Positions 30,832 through 38,377 of a DNA stretch of 38,377 nucleotides are shown piece by piece (positions within the stretch are counted from its first letter, which is position 1; each line of letters begins with the position of its first letter). This stretch comes from Bacteriovoracaceae bacterium (lineage in GTDB: Bacteria > Bdellovibrionota > Bacteriovoracia > Bacteriovoracales > Bacteriovoracaceae), in the NCBI GenBank assembly GCA_028378565.1, contig JAONMX010000012.1, positions 1 to 38,377 of the forward strand, written 5' to 3'. The notes beneath the pieces are model-generated. The model searched no databases and was not told the origin of the DNA. It saw nothing but the letters and a program-made list of their open reading frames with translations. The position numbers were made by a program, and so were the translations under genes.

Positions 30832-33069
30832 CTAAAGATTCTTTGCTATCTCTTTAATCGTGATTGTTTCACCAAGCTTAATAATTTCTCCATTCGGTCT
30901 TTGTATAAAATAAGCAGGTACTCCTACTAGCTTATGCTTCTTTAAAAAACTTGTTATTTTTGGGTCTTTCTTTGTCCAGTCCCCTAAAAGTAAGTGAATA
31001 TCTCTATCTTTTACCAGCTTTCGAAATTTATCAGTATCAAGAACTATTTTTTCATTTACCTTACATGTGAAACACCATTTTGCTGTGAAGTCTATGAAAA
31101 CAAGCTTTTGTTCATTCTTTAGATTTTCCATGGCCTCTTCACTCCAAGGTTTCCAGTCAAGGCCCATTGAAGACTTGTCTTGGATTATTTGGCTTGAGTT
31201 GCTTTGGCCTAGTTGGATATTGAAATGAGATTTAATCAAGCTATAAGATAGACCTAGGGGAATAAGAAAGAAAATAACTTGTAAAAGTTTATTATTAGAT
31301 ATGCGTTTGAAGAAATATACCGCAAAGAAAAGAGTCACAATAATAGAGTTTAGTTTTAAAAGAGAGAGTCCGCCGTTCGTTAAGGCAACGTATACATCAA
31401 CAAGCCAAATTAGTGTAAATAAGAGTGTAAGGCCAAGAAACTTCTTAACTTTTTCCATCCACAGGCCAGGTCTTGGTAAAAAGTTAATTGTCTTTGGAAA
31501 CATTCCAGTGAGTAGGAATGGAAATGAAAGACCTAATCCAATACTCATAAAAATTGAGATAATTCCTAATGGAGAACTACTAAAAGCAAAAGTTAATGCT
31601 GCTCCTAAGAATGGGGCACTACATGGAGTGGCCAGTATTGTGGCCAGTATTCCTCCAGCAAAATCGCCAAAGAAACCCTTCTTTAATGCTACATTCCCCA
31701 GCTTCTTTCCACCCGGAGTATAAAACTCAAAAAGACCAAATAGGTTTAAGGCCATAATGAATAATAGTAGAATCATTAACATAACAAAGGTAGGACTTTG
31801 AAGTTGAAAGCCCCAGCCAATACTTTCTCCAGAACTCTTAACAAATATTATAACAAGAGCAAGAACCATAAAGGTACTGAGGACACCAAGAGTATAAAAG
31901 ATATTATGTTTCAAGATTTTTTTATGGCTTTCATCAGAGTGAATAATAAGACCAAAAAGTTTTAGAGAAATAACAGGAAGAACACATGGCATGATATTTA
32001 AAATGAGTCCACCAAGGAAGCCAAAGAGCAGTAACTTCCAAAAGCTATTTTCACTTTCTTCTTCATTGCTTTGAGTATCTCCAACATTACTGAGATCAAT
32101 TTTTATTGTGTCTGGACCATTCGGAATAATTTGCGTTAGTAGTCCAAGAAAAGAGTTCATTTTGTCATCTTCTTCTTTTTGAAAAGAAGAAAATGTCTTT
32201 GTTACTATTGTGCCTTTTTTCGTTATTGGGTTTACGTATAGAAACTCAACTTTAAGAGGGGTTTCGAACTGACCGTCACTAGGTAGTTGCTGTGGAGGAG
32301 TTTCGTATTCACCGTCCCACGCTAGAAACATTCTTCCTGATAGAGTTAATGATTTATTATAGTATAAGCTTTCATGACCAAATGATATGAGTGGTGCAGA
32401 TATTGGAAACAATAAACTAGAGGATTTATATAATGTAGTAGAACTTTTTTCGCCTTGAGTATTGTAGTATAAAGCTAGTTGGTTTTCTTTCTTTGTTTTC
32501 TTTAAAATGATATCTAGTTCTGAAGGCCATTCAGATTTGCTAGGTAAAGCAGAAAGTCTTTTGAGTGACTCACTTTGATCAACATTCATATGGCTTGGAA
32601 TAACTTTCTTTAAGTTGCCATCTTCTAAAATGGTCTTCATCTGAACTCTACCTGGGATACATATGTGCTTACACACCAACCAAGTACTAGTAATAGTAAA
32701 GTCTATGTTAGGAAGTGTTGATGAGTTTATTTTATAAAACCTTGAGTAACCATCATCATAACCATAGGCCAAAATATTACCTTTTTCGATAAAACGTTTA
32801 GGTGTTGGCCAAGGCATTTCTGTTAATTCAAGAGCGTCTGCTTCATCTGAAAACTCTATCTTAGTAGGAAGGCCAGCATCCCCAGGGTTTCTCCAATAAG
32901 TATGCCAATGGGGATGATTGATAAAATGTACGGCTAAATATTTTTGCTGACCATAGTGGACGATTGAGGCCGAAGTTTTTACTGGGAGTTGTGGAACACC
33001 TTCATCTGAATAAGCTGTAGGTAGTAATAAAAAGTAAAAGAGTGAGAAGAGAATAGATGTAATTTTCAT
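30832..33069 (-). CDS. DsbD/ScsB-type thiol:disulfide interchange protein
   Basis: 745 residues from the ATG at 33069, where GGAAC and a proper signal peptide (ILFSLFYFLLLPTAYS) appear; a longer reading to 33120 would add a hydrophobic tail with no ribosome site. An N-terminal periplasmic domain carries WLVCKHICIPG, as in ScsB. The membrane core of about eight helices has two conserved Cys motifs, NIMPCVLPVISLK and ATPCSAPFLGAALTF. The C-terminal thioredoxin-like domain has WCFTCKVNE. It carries electrons from cytoplasmic thioredoxin to periplasmic substrates. ScsB versus DsbD cannot be fully separated. Confidence 0.9.
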   Translation of the reverse strand: MKITSILFSLFYFLLLPTAYSDEGVPQLPVKTSASIVHYGQQKYLAVHFINHPHWHTYWRNPGDAGLPTKIEFSDEADALELTEMPWPTPKRFIEKGNILAYGYDDGYSRFYKINSSTLPNIDFTITSTWLVCKHICIPGRVQMKTILEDGNLKKVIPSHMNVDQSESLKRLSALPSKSEWPSELDIILKKTKKENQLALYYNTQGEKSSTTLYKSSSLLFPISAPLISFGHESLYYNKSLTLSGRMFLAWDGEYETPPQQLPSDGQFETPLKVEFLYVNPITKKGTIVTKTFSSFQKEEDDKMNSFLGLLTQIIPNGPDTIKIDLSNVGDTQSNEEESENSFWKLLLFGFLGGLILNIMPCVLPVISLKLFGLIIHSDESHKKILKHNIFYTLGVLSTFMVLALVIIFVKSSGESIGWGFQLQSPTFVMLMILLLFIMALNLFGLFEFYTPGGKKLGNVALKKGFFGDFAGGILATILATPCSAPFLGAALTFAFSSSPLGIISIFMSIGLGLSFPFLLTGMFPKTINFLPRPGLWMEKVKKFLGLTLLFTLIWLVDVYVALTNGGLSLLKLNSIIVTLFFAVYFFKRISNNKLLQVIFFLIPLGLSYSLIKSHFNIQLGQSNSSQIIQDKSSMGLDWKPWSEEAMENLKNEQKLVFIDFTAKWCFTCKVNEKIVLDTDKFRKLVKDRDIHLLLGDWTKKDPKITSFLKKHKLVGVPAYFIQRPNGEIIKLGETITIKEIAKNL

Positions 33070-33084
33070 AAGTTCCAATACGAT

Positions 33085-33113
33085 TTGTTTTAGTAATATT
33101 AAGCTAATATGAT
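33085..33113 (+). promoter_or_regulatory. Promoter of the BtuF-like gene
   Basis: TTGTTT (33085-33090), 17-nt spacer, TATGAT (33108-33113). The start falls near 33120, only about 6 nt before the ATG at 33126. A perfect 12-bp palindrome ATGATATATCAT (33109-33120) overlaps the -10 and could be an operator or chance AT symmetry. Confidence 0.45.
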
Positions 33114-33125
33114 ATATCATTTGTT

Positions 33126-33926
33126 ATGAACATGAAAAATTCTTGTCATTTCCCACAGCGAATCATTTGCTTAACAGAAGAATCTGTTGAGTTTCTGTAT
33201 GCCATCGGTGAGGAGCATCGCATCATTGGCGTGAGTGCTTTTGTTGAAAGGCCAATTCAGGCCAGGTCCCTCCCAAGAGTATGTGCTTTTACCTCTGCCA
33301 ATATTACAAAAATTGTTGAAATGAAGCCTGATTTAGTCCTAGGATTTTCTGATATTCAAAAAGATATTGCTAGAGAGTTAATTGAAGCTGGCGTTGAGGT
33401 ATGGATCGCTAATCATCGCTCACTTGATGGAGTGCTAAGTTACTGTATGAAGCTAGGAGGCTTAATAGGACAACCGGAAAAAACTCAATCATATGTGGAT
33501 AAACTTCTTCTTAAAGTAGAAGAAACACGAAATGCTGTCCAAAGTCTTACACGCTTCAAAGTTTATTTAGAAGAATGGGATGAACCAATGATATCGGGGA
33601 TTCAATACTTCTCAGAACTTGTTTCACTGTGTGGTGGAGATAATATATTTGATTCTCAGGCTTCTTTAGCAAAAGATCGTTTTGTAAACCCGAAAGAGGT
33701 TGTCAGGTTAAATCCTGAAGTCATTTTTGGCTGCTGGTGTGGAAAAAAGGTTGATATTGAAAGTATTTTAAAAAGAGATGGCTGGGACCAAATAACAGCA
33801 GTTAGTAAGAAGCAAGTTTTTGAATTAAAACCAGAAATTTTTTTACAGCCAGGCCCGGCGTTAATAGAAGATGGTATTGATATTTTATTAGAGCACTTTG
33901 AAAAGTTACGTAAGGCTTCTAGTTAA
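33126..33926 (+). CDS. BtuF-like substrate-binding-fold protein without signal peptide
   Basis: 266 residues with the class III binding-protein pattern of BtuF/cobalamin and siderophore binding proteins: RIICLTEESVEFLYAIGEE, IVEMKPDLVLGFSDI, FSELVSLCGGDNIF, then VNPKEVVRLNPEVIFG and a C-terminal W/D ... LKPEIFLQPGPALIEDGI. It has no signal peptide or lipobox, so it would stay in the cytoplasm; a second ATG at 33132 does not change this. Three Cys in CWCGKK and elsewhere are unusual for a periplasmic protein. Signal-less relatives are annotated as cobalamin-binding or helper proteins. The ligand is unknown. Little ribosome site; convergent overlap of 8 nt with the ROK gene. Confidence 0.75.
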   Translation: MNMKNSCHFPQRIICLTEESVEFLYAIGEEHRIIGVSAFVERPIQARSLPRVCAFTSANITKIVEMKPDLVLGFSDIQKDIARELIEAGVEVWIANHRSLDGVLSYCMKLGGLIGQPEKTQSYVDKLLLKVEETRNAVQSLTRFKVYLEEWDEPMISGIQYFSELVSLCGGDNIFDSQASLAKDRFVNPKEVVRLNPEVIFGCWCGKKVDIESILKRDGWDQITAVSKKQVFELKPEIFLQPGPALIEDGIDILLEHFEKLRKASS

Positions 33927-34890
33927 TATCTTTTGCTCTCGTAAGAAGAGCTGCTCCGAGTACTCCCGCAGAATCACCTAGAGTATTTTTTCTTATGGCA
34001 GGGGAAGTTCCTTTAATAAAGTTTATCTCTTTAAGCTTTTGCTCAATCCCTTGATAAATCATTTCTTGGTTACTTAAACCACCACCGAAAACAATTAAGT
34101 CAGGATCATAGAAAGAACACATCATTCTTAAAAAGGTTGTCAGATTTTCTTTGTAATGATTCAGGCAATCGAGGGCCATTGAGTCTTTACTATGAATTAA
34201 GTCAAAAATTTCTTTACCAGACCTTGGGTCTTCACTTTGGACTTTTAAATTATAAATATTTTCAAATGCTGAGCCAGATAGGTATTGTTCTGCACAGCCT
34301 CGTTGACCACAAAAGCAATTAGTACCATTTGTTACAAGTATCATATGACCAATTTCTGCAGCGGCACCATTTGCACCGGCATGTATTTTTCCATTGATAC
34401 ATAATCCACCTCCACAGCCTGTTCCGAGAATTACTCCTAAGGTTGTGAGTTGATCCACAGAGGTACTTTTCTCATTTGCTAATACTAATCCAGCACCTAG
34501 TCTTGCTTCAGCAAGAGCAAAGCAATTAGCATCATTAGCGATAAAGATAGGGGAGTTAGTCTTAAGTTTTTCTTTTAAGTCTTGTCCGAAATCATTTCCG
34601 ATAAAGATTCCTGTATTTCCGTTACTCATCATTGTGGTCTTCGGATCAACTGTACCAGGAAGACCTATTCCAATTGCATTTATATCAGATATTTGAAGAG
34701 AGCTTTCAGAAAGTAATTCTTTTAAAAGTGAGACAATATTTTCAAGTACGAACTCATAACCTTTGTCTCTTTGAGTAGGAATACGTTTTTTTCTTAGTTC
34801 AGAAAGACTATTGTCTATGGAAGACTTCTCATAAAAGCATGCTTCTATTTTTGTACCACCAATATCAATTCCAACAATAATCTCAGACAA
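33919..34890 (-). CDS. ROK-family sugar kinase
   Basis: 323 residues from the TTG at 34890, which follows AGAGGAG by 6 nt and places the ATP loop IIVGIDIGGTK at the start; a TTG at 34908 has no ribosome site. Further motifs are GIGLPGTVDP, the substrate His/Glu region GANGAAAEIGHM, and the ROK zinc motif CFCGQRGC at about residues 190-198. Glucokinase, fructokinase (ScrK-like) and N-acetylhexosamine kinases are all possible. Divergent from the scramblase-like gene. Confidence 0.9.
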   Translation of the reverse strand: MSEIIVGIDIGGTKIEACFYEKSSIDNSLSELRKKRIPTQRDKGYEFVLENIVSLLKELLSESSLQISDINAIGIGLPGTVDPKTTMMSNGNTGIFIGNDFGQDLKEKLKTNSPIFIANDANCFALAEARLGAGLVLANEKSTSVDQLTTLGVILGTGCGGGLCINGKIHAGANGAAAEIGHMILVTNGTNCFCGQRGCAEQYLSGSAFENIYNLKVQSEDPRSGKEIFDLIHSKDSMALDCLNHYKENLTTFLRMMCSFYDPDLIVFGGGLSNQEMIYQGIEQKLKEINFIKGTSPAIRKNTLGDSAGVLGAALLTRAKDIN

Positions 34891-34994
34891 TGAATTCTCC
34901 TCTCTCAATGGTTCTAGCTACCATTTTTTTATTTAATTTGCGAGTTTTTTAGGTTTTATAGTACGATACTGATTAAGGATAAAGGTGTAAATCA

Positions 34995-35615
34995 ATGAAT
35001 TTAAAAGAAATGATGGAGTCATCATCAGAGATCTTTATTAGACAAATTAAGGAGTGGGGGGAAATCCTACTTGGCTTTGAAACGGTCAATAAGTTTGAAG
35101 TTCTTAATAGTCACGGACAAAAAATTGGGTTTTTGGCAGAAGAAGGTGGTGGAATTATTCGCTTGATCTTAAGGCAGATTCTACGCTCCCATCGTCCTTT
35201 AAATATCTCTTTATTTTCTTTAAACCAAGAAGTTGTTTTAAAAGTGGTTCGGCCTTTTTATTTCTTCTTTTCTGTTATGGAAGTTTTTGACGGACAAGGA
35301 GATTGTATAGGAAGAGTTGAGAGAAGGTTTGGAGTTCTTTATAAGAAATATGACTTAAGGGATAAGAACAATAATGTATTTTCCCATATAAAAGCACCCA
35401 TCTGGAGTTTATGGCGTTTTCCTATCTATAATCTGATCGGCGAACGCACGGGGATCATCTCTAAAAAATGGGGAGGAATCCTTAAAGAAGTCTTCACTGA
35501 CGCAGATCAGTTTGGAGTTCAGATGCCTGATGTCTCTTGGGAGAAAAAATCCATTATTTTCGCTTGTGCTATTTCAATTGACCTCGACTTCTTTGAAGAG
35601 AATCAAAAACGTTAA
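34995..35615 (+). CDS. Scramblase-like (tubby/LURP-one fold) protein
   Basis: 206 residues. The C-terminal part shows the phospholipid-scramblase family pattern: LKVVRPFYFFFSVMEVFD, CIGRVERRFGVL, then IISKKWGGILKEVFTDADQFGVQMP (about 153-177), which is the characteristic 'W-x-G-x-x-[KR]-E-x-[FL]-T-D-A-D-x-F' segment. The N-terminal 30 residues are helical and charged. Bacterial members exist widely and are often called phospholipid scramblase-related or LURP-one; their function is not settled. AAAGGTG lies 8 nt before the ATG. Divergent from the ROK kinase gene, alone in its orientation here. Confidence 0.8.
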   Translation: MNLKEMMESSSEIFIRQIKEWGEILLGFETVNKFEVLNSHGQKIGFLAEEGGGIIRLILRQILRSHRPLNISLFSLNQEVVLKVVRPFYFFFSVMEVFDGQGDCIGRVERRFGVLYKKYDLRDKNNNVFSHIKAPIWSLWRFPIYNLIGERTGIISKKWGGILKEVFTDADQFGVQMPDVSWEKKSIIFACAISIDLDFFEENQKR

Positions 35616-35802
35616 TTTTCTAAAACCTTACCTGTAGCAAAACGGTCAGCCATTTAAGCTCTTTTATAAAGACATAAAAGATCGTTATTTCGTTTAACTT
35701 ACTGAAATTTCAATACCATTTATTTTTGATTAACTATCACACTAAAGATTTTGGGGGATTAGCCGAGAAGAAGAGTGAGTATGTCTGTTTATACGAAATG
35801 GG

Positions 35803-36528
35803 ATGGATATGAATACATTATCGAAATTAATTATTTTACCTTTATCAGTTTGCTTCCTAAGCTCTTGCGAAGTCGCAGATCGTTTTGAGGCCAAGGTTGA
35901 GAAAGTTTCTCAATATGAAAAAGTTGCCTTGAGATTCTCCAGAGAGAATAGACAGCTGAAGCAAGACATTGGAGATCTGCACTATGAAATCTCTAAGTTA
36001 AAGTCTGAAAAAGCGTATCTTGAAATTCAGTTAAAGAAATATAAGAAGCCAAGTGGTGAGACAAGCGCAAGAACGATTGCAAGTGTTCCGGCAATTGATC
36101 CAGAAAAAGATAAGGTTAAGTTTGATGTTTTCAAATGGACACCTGAGCAGATCTTATCTGTGGCTGAAAAAGAGTTTGATAAGAAAGACTATGAAAAGTC
36201 AGCGCAATTTTTTCACAGCTTCTATAGTAAATATCCAAAGAATAAAAAAATAGATGACCAGTTTTTATTTCAAGCTGGAGTTGCTGCTTTTGAAAGTGGA
36301 GAACATCATGACTGGTCTATTGAATACTTTGATCGATTGATCAGTGAGTATCCAACATCAAAATATTATAGAGGAGCAAAACTTTGGAAAGCTCTTACGC
36401 ATCTTAAACAAGGACATAAACAAGAATTCTTCTCTACAGTAGAGGAATTTAGAAAAAAATACAGAAACACTGAAGAATGGAAAGTATTGAGTCAACATTA
36501 TGAAAAAATTGTACAAAACTACAAGTAA
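35803..36528 (+). CDS. Lipoprotein with coiled coil and TPR-like repeats (CpoB/YbgF-like plan)
   Basis: 241 residues with a lipobox LSSC (Cys22). A coiled-coil segment (about 28-82, heptad pattern in SRENRQLKQDIGDLHYEI) is followed by a linker and TPR-like repeats (about 115-235; FDKKDYEKSAQFFHSFYSKYPKN and SIEYFDRLISEYPTSKYYRGA). The order lipid anchor, coiled coil, TPR resembles CpoB/YbgF of the Tol-Pal system. No tol or pal gene is adjacent; it is coupled (29-nt overlap) to a FecR-domain gene instead. The start could be the ATG at 35809. Confidence 0.75.
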   Translation: MDMNTLSKLIILPLSVCFLSSCEVADRFEAKVEKVSQYEKVALRFSRENRQLKQDIGDLHYEISKLKSEKAYLEIQLKKYKKPSGETSARTIASVPAIDPEKDKVKFDVFKWTPEQILSVAEKEFDKKDYEKSAQFFHSFYSKYPKNKKIDDQFLFQAGVAAFESGEHHDWSIEYFDRLISEYPTSKYYRGAKLWKALTHLKQGHKQEFFSTVEEFRKKYRNTEEWKVLSQHYEKIVQNYK

Positions 36529-37681
36529 GATTTTTTTCTCATTCGTTTTACTGATGAGCGCGATACACGCAAGTAGTGTTATCGGTGTCTTTAGTAATGT
36601 TAAAGGTAAGGCCTTTATTACTCAGCAGGGTAAAACGGTACCAGTTAAGGTTGGTTTGCACATTCATAAGCAAGCTAAGATTTATACTGAAGAAGGATCG
36701 AGTTTAAGTTTTAATGATTATTATGATCATGTTTATTACTTATCAGGTTCGGCCAATGTCATTGTTTATCCTAACTTAATTGAGTTAAGAGAAGGTTATG
36801 TTTGGATTAAATCTCTTAATTATGATCCTGTGATTGGACCTTTTAAAGTAACAACTGGAAACGGACTTGTGAGCTACTATAAGGGTGACTATATTACCAG
36901 CTATGATAGCTACACAGGAAAAACACAACTATTAACAGTAAAAGGTAAATCGACATTATCAAATCTTCTACGTGAAGAAGCGACTGTTGCTGTTGGAGAA
37001 GGACAATTTAGTTTTATTAAAAATAATGAAAATGATGCTTCACCAAGAAAGGCAACTCCAATAGGGTTCTCAAGTTTCAAGAAAATTACAGCACTCTTTG
37101 ATATTAAAAAAGAGAATAGTGAATATGTAGCAAAAGCACCAACAGCCGTGGCTACTAAGAAAGTTGAAAATAAGCCTAAGAGAACAATTGCTTCATTTGA
37201 TAAATCGGCATTCGAGCAGGCATTACAAAAAGTGAGAAGACCAGATACTCAGTCACCAGAGGGAAAGGTTATTTTTATTCCATCTAAGACAAAGAGAAAT
37301 GAAACAAAGAGAAGTGAGACATTTGAATCTTCTTATAAGACCTATTTAAATAAGTTAAAGAAAAAGACGATTGTTAAGAAGTGGAAGCCAACTTACTCAA
37401 AAAAGACGAGCGTTTCGGTCAACATATTTGGAGCAGGGCAGAAGGTGAAGGATGATTATCGCCTACCTGCATCGCAAGTGAAAAAACCTGTTGTCCCTAA
37501 GATAAAAAAGGCCAGAACTCCGGCCAGCATTGGTGGAATGGCACCGAAGGTTAAGTACAAGTCTCGCTTTGAAAATAAGCTAGTCGACGAGTACAAGAAT
37601 CAGATGCGCCACGATGAAGAGGTAAACCAGTTAATTGATGAGTTAAAGTCAGTTGATATGGATTATAAGAAAGAATATTAG
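36500..37681 (+). CDS. Exported FecR-domain protein with basic tail
   Basis: 393 residues. Signal peptide about 1-25 (FFSFVLLMSAIHA). The FecR-like domain is about residues 27-180: VIGVFSNVKGKAFITQQGKT, QAKIYTEEGSSLSF, then FKVTTGNGLVSYYKGDYI. After residue 200 the sequence becomes very Lys/Arg-rich (many KK pairs, PKVKYKSRFE), without clear domains. FecR domains outside sigma regulators are common in Bdellovibrionota-like genomes as envelope proteins; here no sigma factor is near. It starts inside the preceding gene with no ribosome site of its own, so it depends on coupling. Confidence 0.75.
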   Translation: MKKLYKTTSKIFFSFVLLMSAIHASSVIGVFSNVKGKAFITQQGKTVPVKVGLHIHKQAKIYTEEGSSLSFNDYYDHVYYLSGSANVIVYPNLIELREGYVWIKSLNYDPVIGPFKVTTGNGLVSYYKGDYITSYDSYTGKTQLLTVKGKSTLSNLLREEATVAVGEGQFSFIKNNENDASPRKATPIGFSSFKKITALFDIKKENSEYVAKAPTAVATKKVENKPKRTIASFDKSAFEQALQKVRRPDTQSPEGKVIFIPSKTKRNETKRSETFESSYKTYLNKLKKKTIVKKWKPTYSKKTSVSVNIFGAGQKVKDDYRLPASQVKKPVVPKIKKARTPASIGGMAPKVKYKSRFENKLVDEYKNQMRHDEEVNQLIDELKSVDMDYKKEY

Positions 37682-37707
37682 TCACATTTACTAAAAAAAA
37701 GTATACT
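37679..37707 (+). promoter_or_regulatory. Candidate guaB promoter
   Basis: TAGTCA (37679-37684), 17-nt spacer, TATACT (37702-37707), straddling the FecR stop codon. The start is predicted near 37714, inside the hairpin described next. Confidence 0.45.
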
Positions 37708-37736
37708 AGCTTCGTAATCTTAACGGAGCTTTTTTT
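37708..37736 (+). terminator. Hairpin plus T run abutting the guaB start codon
   Basis: AGCTTCGT (37708-37715), 7-nt loop, ACGGAGCT (37723-37730), 8 bp with one G-T pair, then Ts to 37736 and the ATG at 37737. It looks like an intrinsic terminator for the FecR transcript, yet its 3' arm contains the only ribosome site (CGGAG) of guaB. Confidence 0.65.
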
Positions 37737-38377
37737 ATGTCTAAGAATTCCGATTCTAACAAAATAGATTCTTTTTTAACCTATGATGATGTTCTTATCC
37801 AGCCAGGATATTCAGAAATTCTTCCTGCTGATGTACAGGTAGCTTCTAAATTTAGCAGAAATATTGATCTTAAAATACCAATTGTTTCAGCAGCAATGGA
37901 TACCGTCACTGAAGCAGCAACAGCTATCTGCATGGCCCAAAATGGAGCGATAGGAGTCATTCATAAGAATATGTCTGGCGAAATACAGGCTCAAGAAGTT
38001 TCTAAGGTTAAGAAATATGAATCAGGAATGATTCTTAATCCTATAACAGTTTCAACGAATATGAGCTTAGCTGATGTAGTAGAGCTTACGAAGCAGAAGA
38101 AAATTACTGGTGTTCCAGTTGTGGAAGGAAAGAAGCTTGTTGGTATTCTTACCAGTAGAGATCTCGCTTTTGAAACAAACTTAAACCAGAAAGTTAAAGA
38201 TGTGATGACAGGTGAAGATCGCTTGATTGTTGGAGAAGAGGGAATTCAGATTGAAGAAGCAAAAAAACTACTTCATAAATATAGAATTGAAAAATTGCCA
38301 ATTGTTGATAAGTCGAGAAACCTAAAGGGTTTAATCACGATTAAAGATATAAAAAGAAGTATCGATTTTCCTGATTC
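37737..38377 (+). CDS. guaB: IMP dehydrogenase, 5' part (runs off window)
   Basis: The first 213 codons are visible and the frame stays open to the window end. Start FLTYDDVLIQPGYSEILPADV, PIVSAAMDTVTEAATAICMAQNG and GVIHKNMS are IMPDH markers. CBS 1 (about residues 97-145) contains KITGVPVVEGKKLVGILTSRD. CBS 2 (about 150-205) contains YRIEKLPIVDKSRNLKGLITIKD. The catalytic Cys loop lies beyond the window. It oxidises IMP to XMP for GMP synthesis. CBS pairs in IMPDH bind ATP/GTP and tune activity. Confidence 0.96.
   Translation, partial: MSKNSDSNKIDSFLTYDDVLIQPGYSEILPADVQVASKFSRNIDLKIPIVSAAMDTVTEAATAICMAQNGAIGVIHKNMSGEIQAQEVSKVKKYESGMILNPITVSTNMSLADVVELTKQKKITGVPVVEGKKLVGILTSRDLAFETNLNQKVKDVMTGEDRLIVGEEGIQIEEAKKLLHKYRIEKLPIVDKSRNLKGLITIKDIKRSIDFPD

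Noticed and set aside
31301-31723. 140-codon plus-strand open frame inside dsbD
   Set aside because: It is antisense to the conserved membrane core of the DsbD-type protein, and its sequence shows only the composition expected of a shadow frame.
35661-35680. CTTTTAT / ATAAAAG hairpin after the scramblase-like gene as a terminator
   Set aside because: The stem is nearly all A-T and no proper T run follows; likely chance pairing in an AT-rich gap.
35616-35802. The 187-nt gap before the TPR lipoprotein gene
   Set aside because: No convincing promoter pair, RNA gene or small gene was found beyond a short G run; nothing reported.
1-38377. Search for tRNA, rRNA, CRISPR arrays, insertion sequences and prophage genes
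   Set aside because: No cloverleaf with a CCA-proximal TTCGA-type arm, regularly spaced repeats, transposase or integrase motifs were noticed in the reading.

Overview
The window is AT-rich, densely packed Gram-negative DNA with a mix of housekeeping and envelope genes. Kdo synthesis genes (kdsB, kdsA, kdsC), an FeSOD, lipoproteins, a TolC-like channel, DsbD/ScsB and a SPOR protein point to a diderm. The low GC, the many small exported proteins without recognisable relatives, the Tad-type pilus genes and the nuo gene style suit a Bdellovibrionota member, perhaps a Bacteriovorax/Halobacteriovorax relative. That assignment is inference; no rRNA or other marker in the window settles it. No tRNA, rRNA, CRISPR array, insertion sequence or phage gene was seen, and no stretch longer than about 300 bases lacks a gene.

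Layout. 1-4503 (+): the end of a lipoprotein gene cut by the window edge, an SGNH-hydrolase-like protein and a GspE/PilB-type secretion ATPase, facing sodB (-). 5265-6935 (+): a lipoprotein and a secreted HExxH protein. 7052-10251 (+): nuoB-nuoC-nuoD-nuoI plus a CBS-pair protein, which is the connecting (Q-module) part of complex I with no membrane-arm genes. 10248-10933 (-): a YdcZ-type membrane protein and a small helical protein, divergent from a TadB/GspF-like membrane protein (+), followed by the ABC-F factor ettA and a short aspartokinase.

14628-19127 (-) is the least ordinary region: a slimmed-down, diverged Tad/Flp pilus operon. Its order is flp (59 aa), a small membrane-anchored protein, a TadG/TadE-like pseudopilin, a probable TadE-like gene lying out of frame across the end of that pseudopilin gene, a CpaB/RcpC-like protein, a small exported protein, a CpaC-type secretin and a CpaF/TadA ATPase. 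No prepilin peptidase, TadZ or second TadB/C gene is present here.

19273-21100 (+): SPOR protein and GDP-mannose pyrophosphorylase. 21092-25661 (-): START-domain protein, purB, a putative outer-membrane barrel, a TolC-like channel and a small periplasmic protein. 25701-30802 (+): kdsB-pyrG-kdsA-kdsC-DUF493-gpsA, an envelope precursor operon in which PyrG supplies the CTP that KdsB uses. 30832-33069 (-) DsbD/ScsB, 33126 (+) BtuF-like protein without a signal peptide, 33919 (-) ROK sugar kinase, 34995 (+) scramblase-like protein, 35803-37681 (+) TPR lipoprotein and FecR-domain protein, and 37737 to the window end (+) the start of guaB.

Recurrent signals. Several genes have a sigma70-like promoter ending exactly one TSS distance before the ATG and no Shine-Dalgarno, suggesting leaderless mRNAs. 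Most convergent gene pairs overlap at their tails (4, 116, 9 and 8 nt). One terminator-like hairpin points against the Tad operon, downstream of the ettA-lysC convergent overlap.
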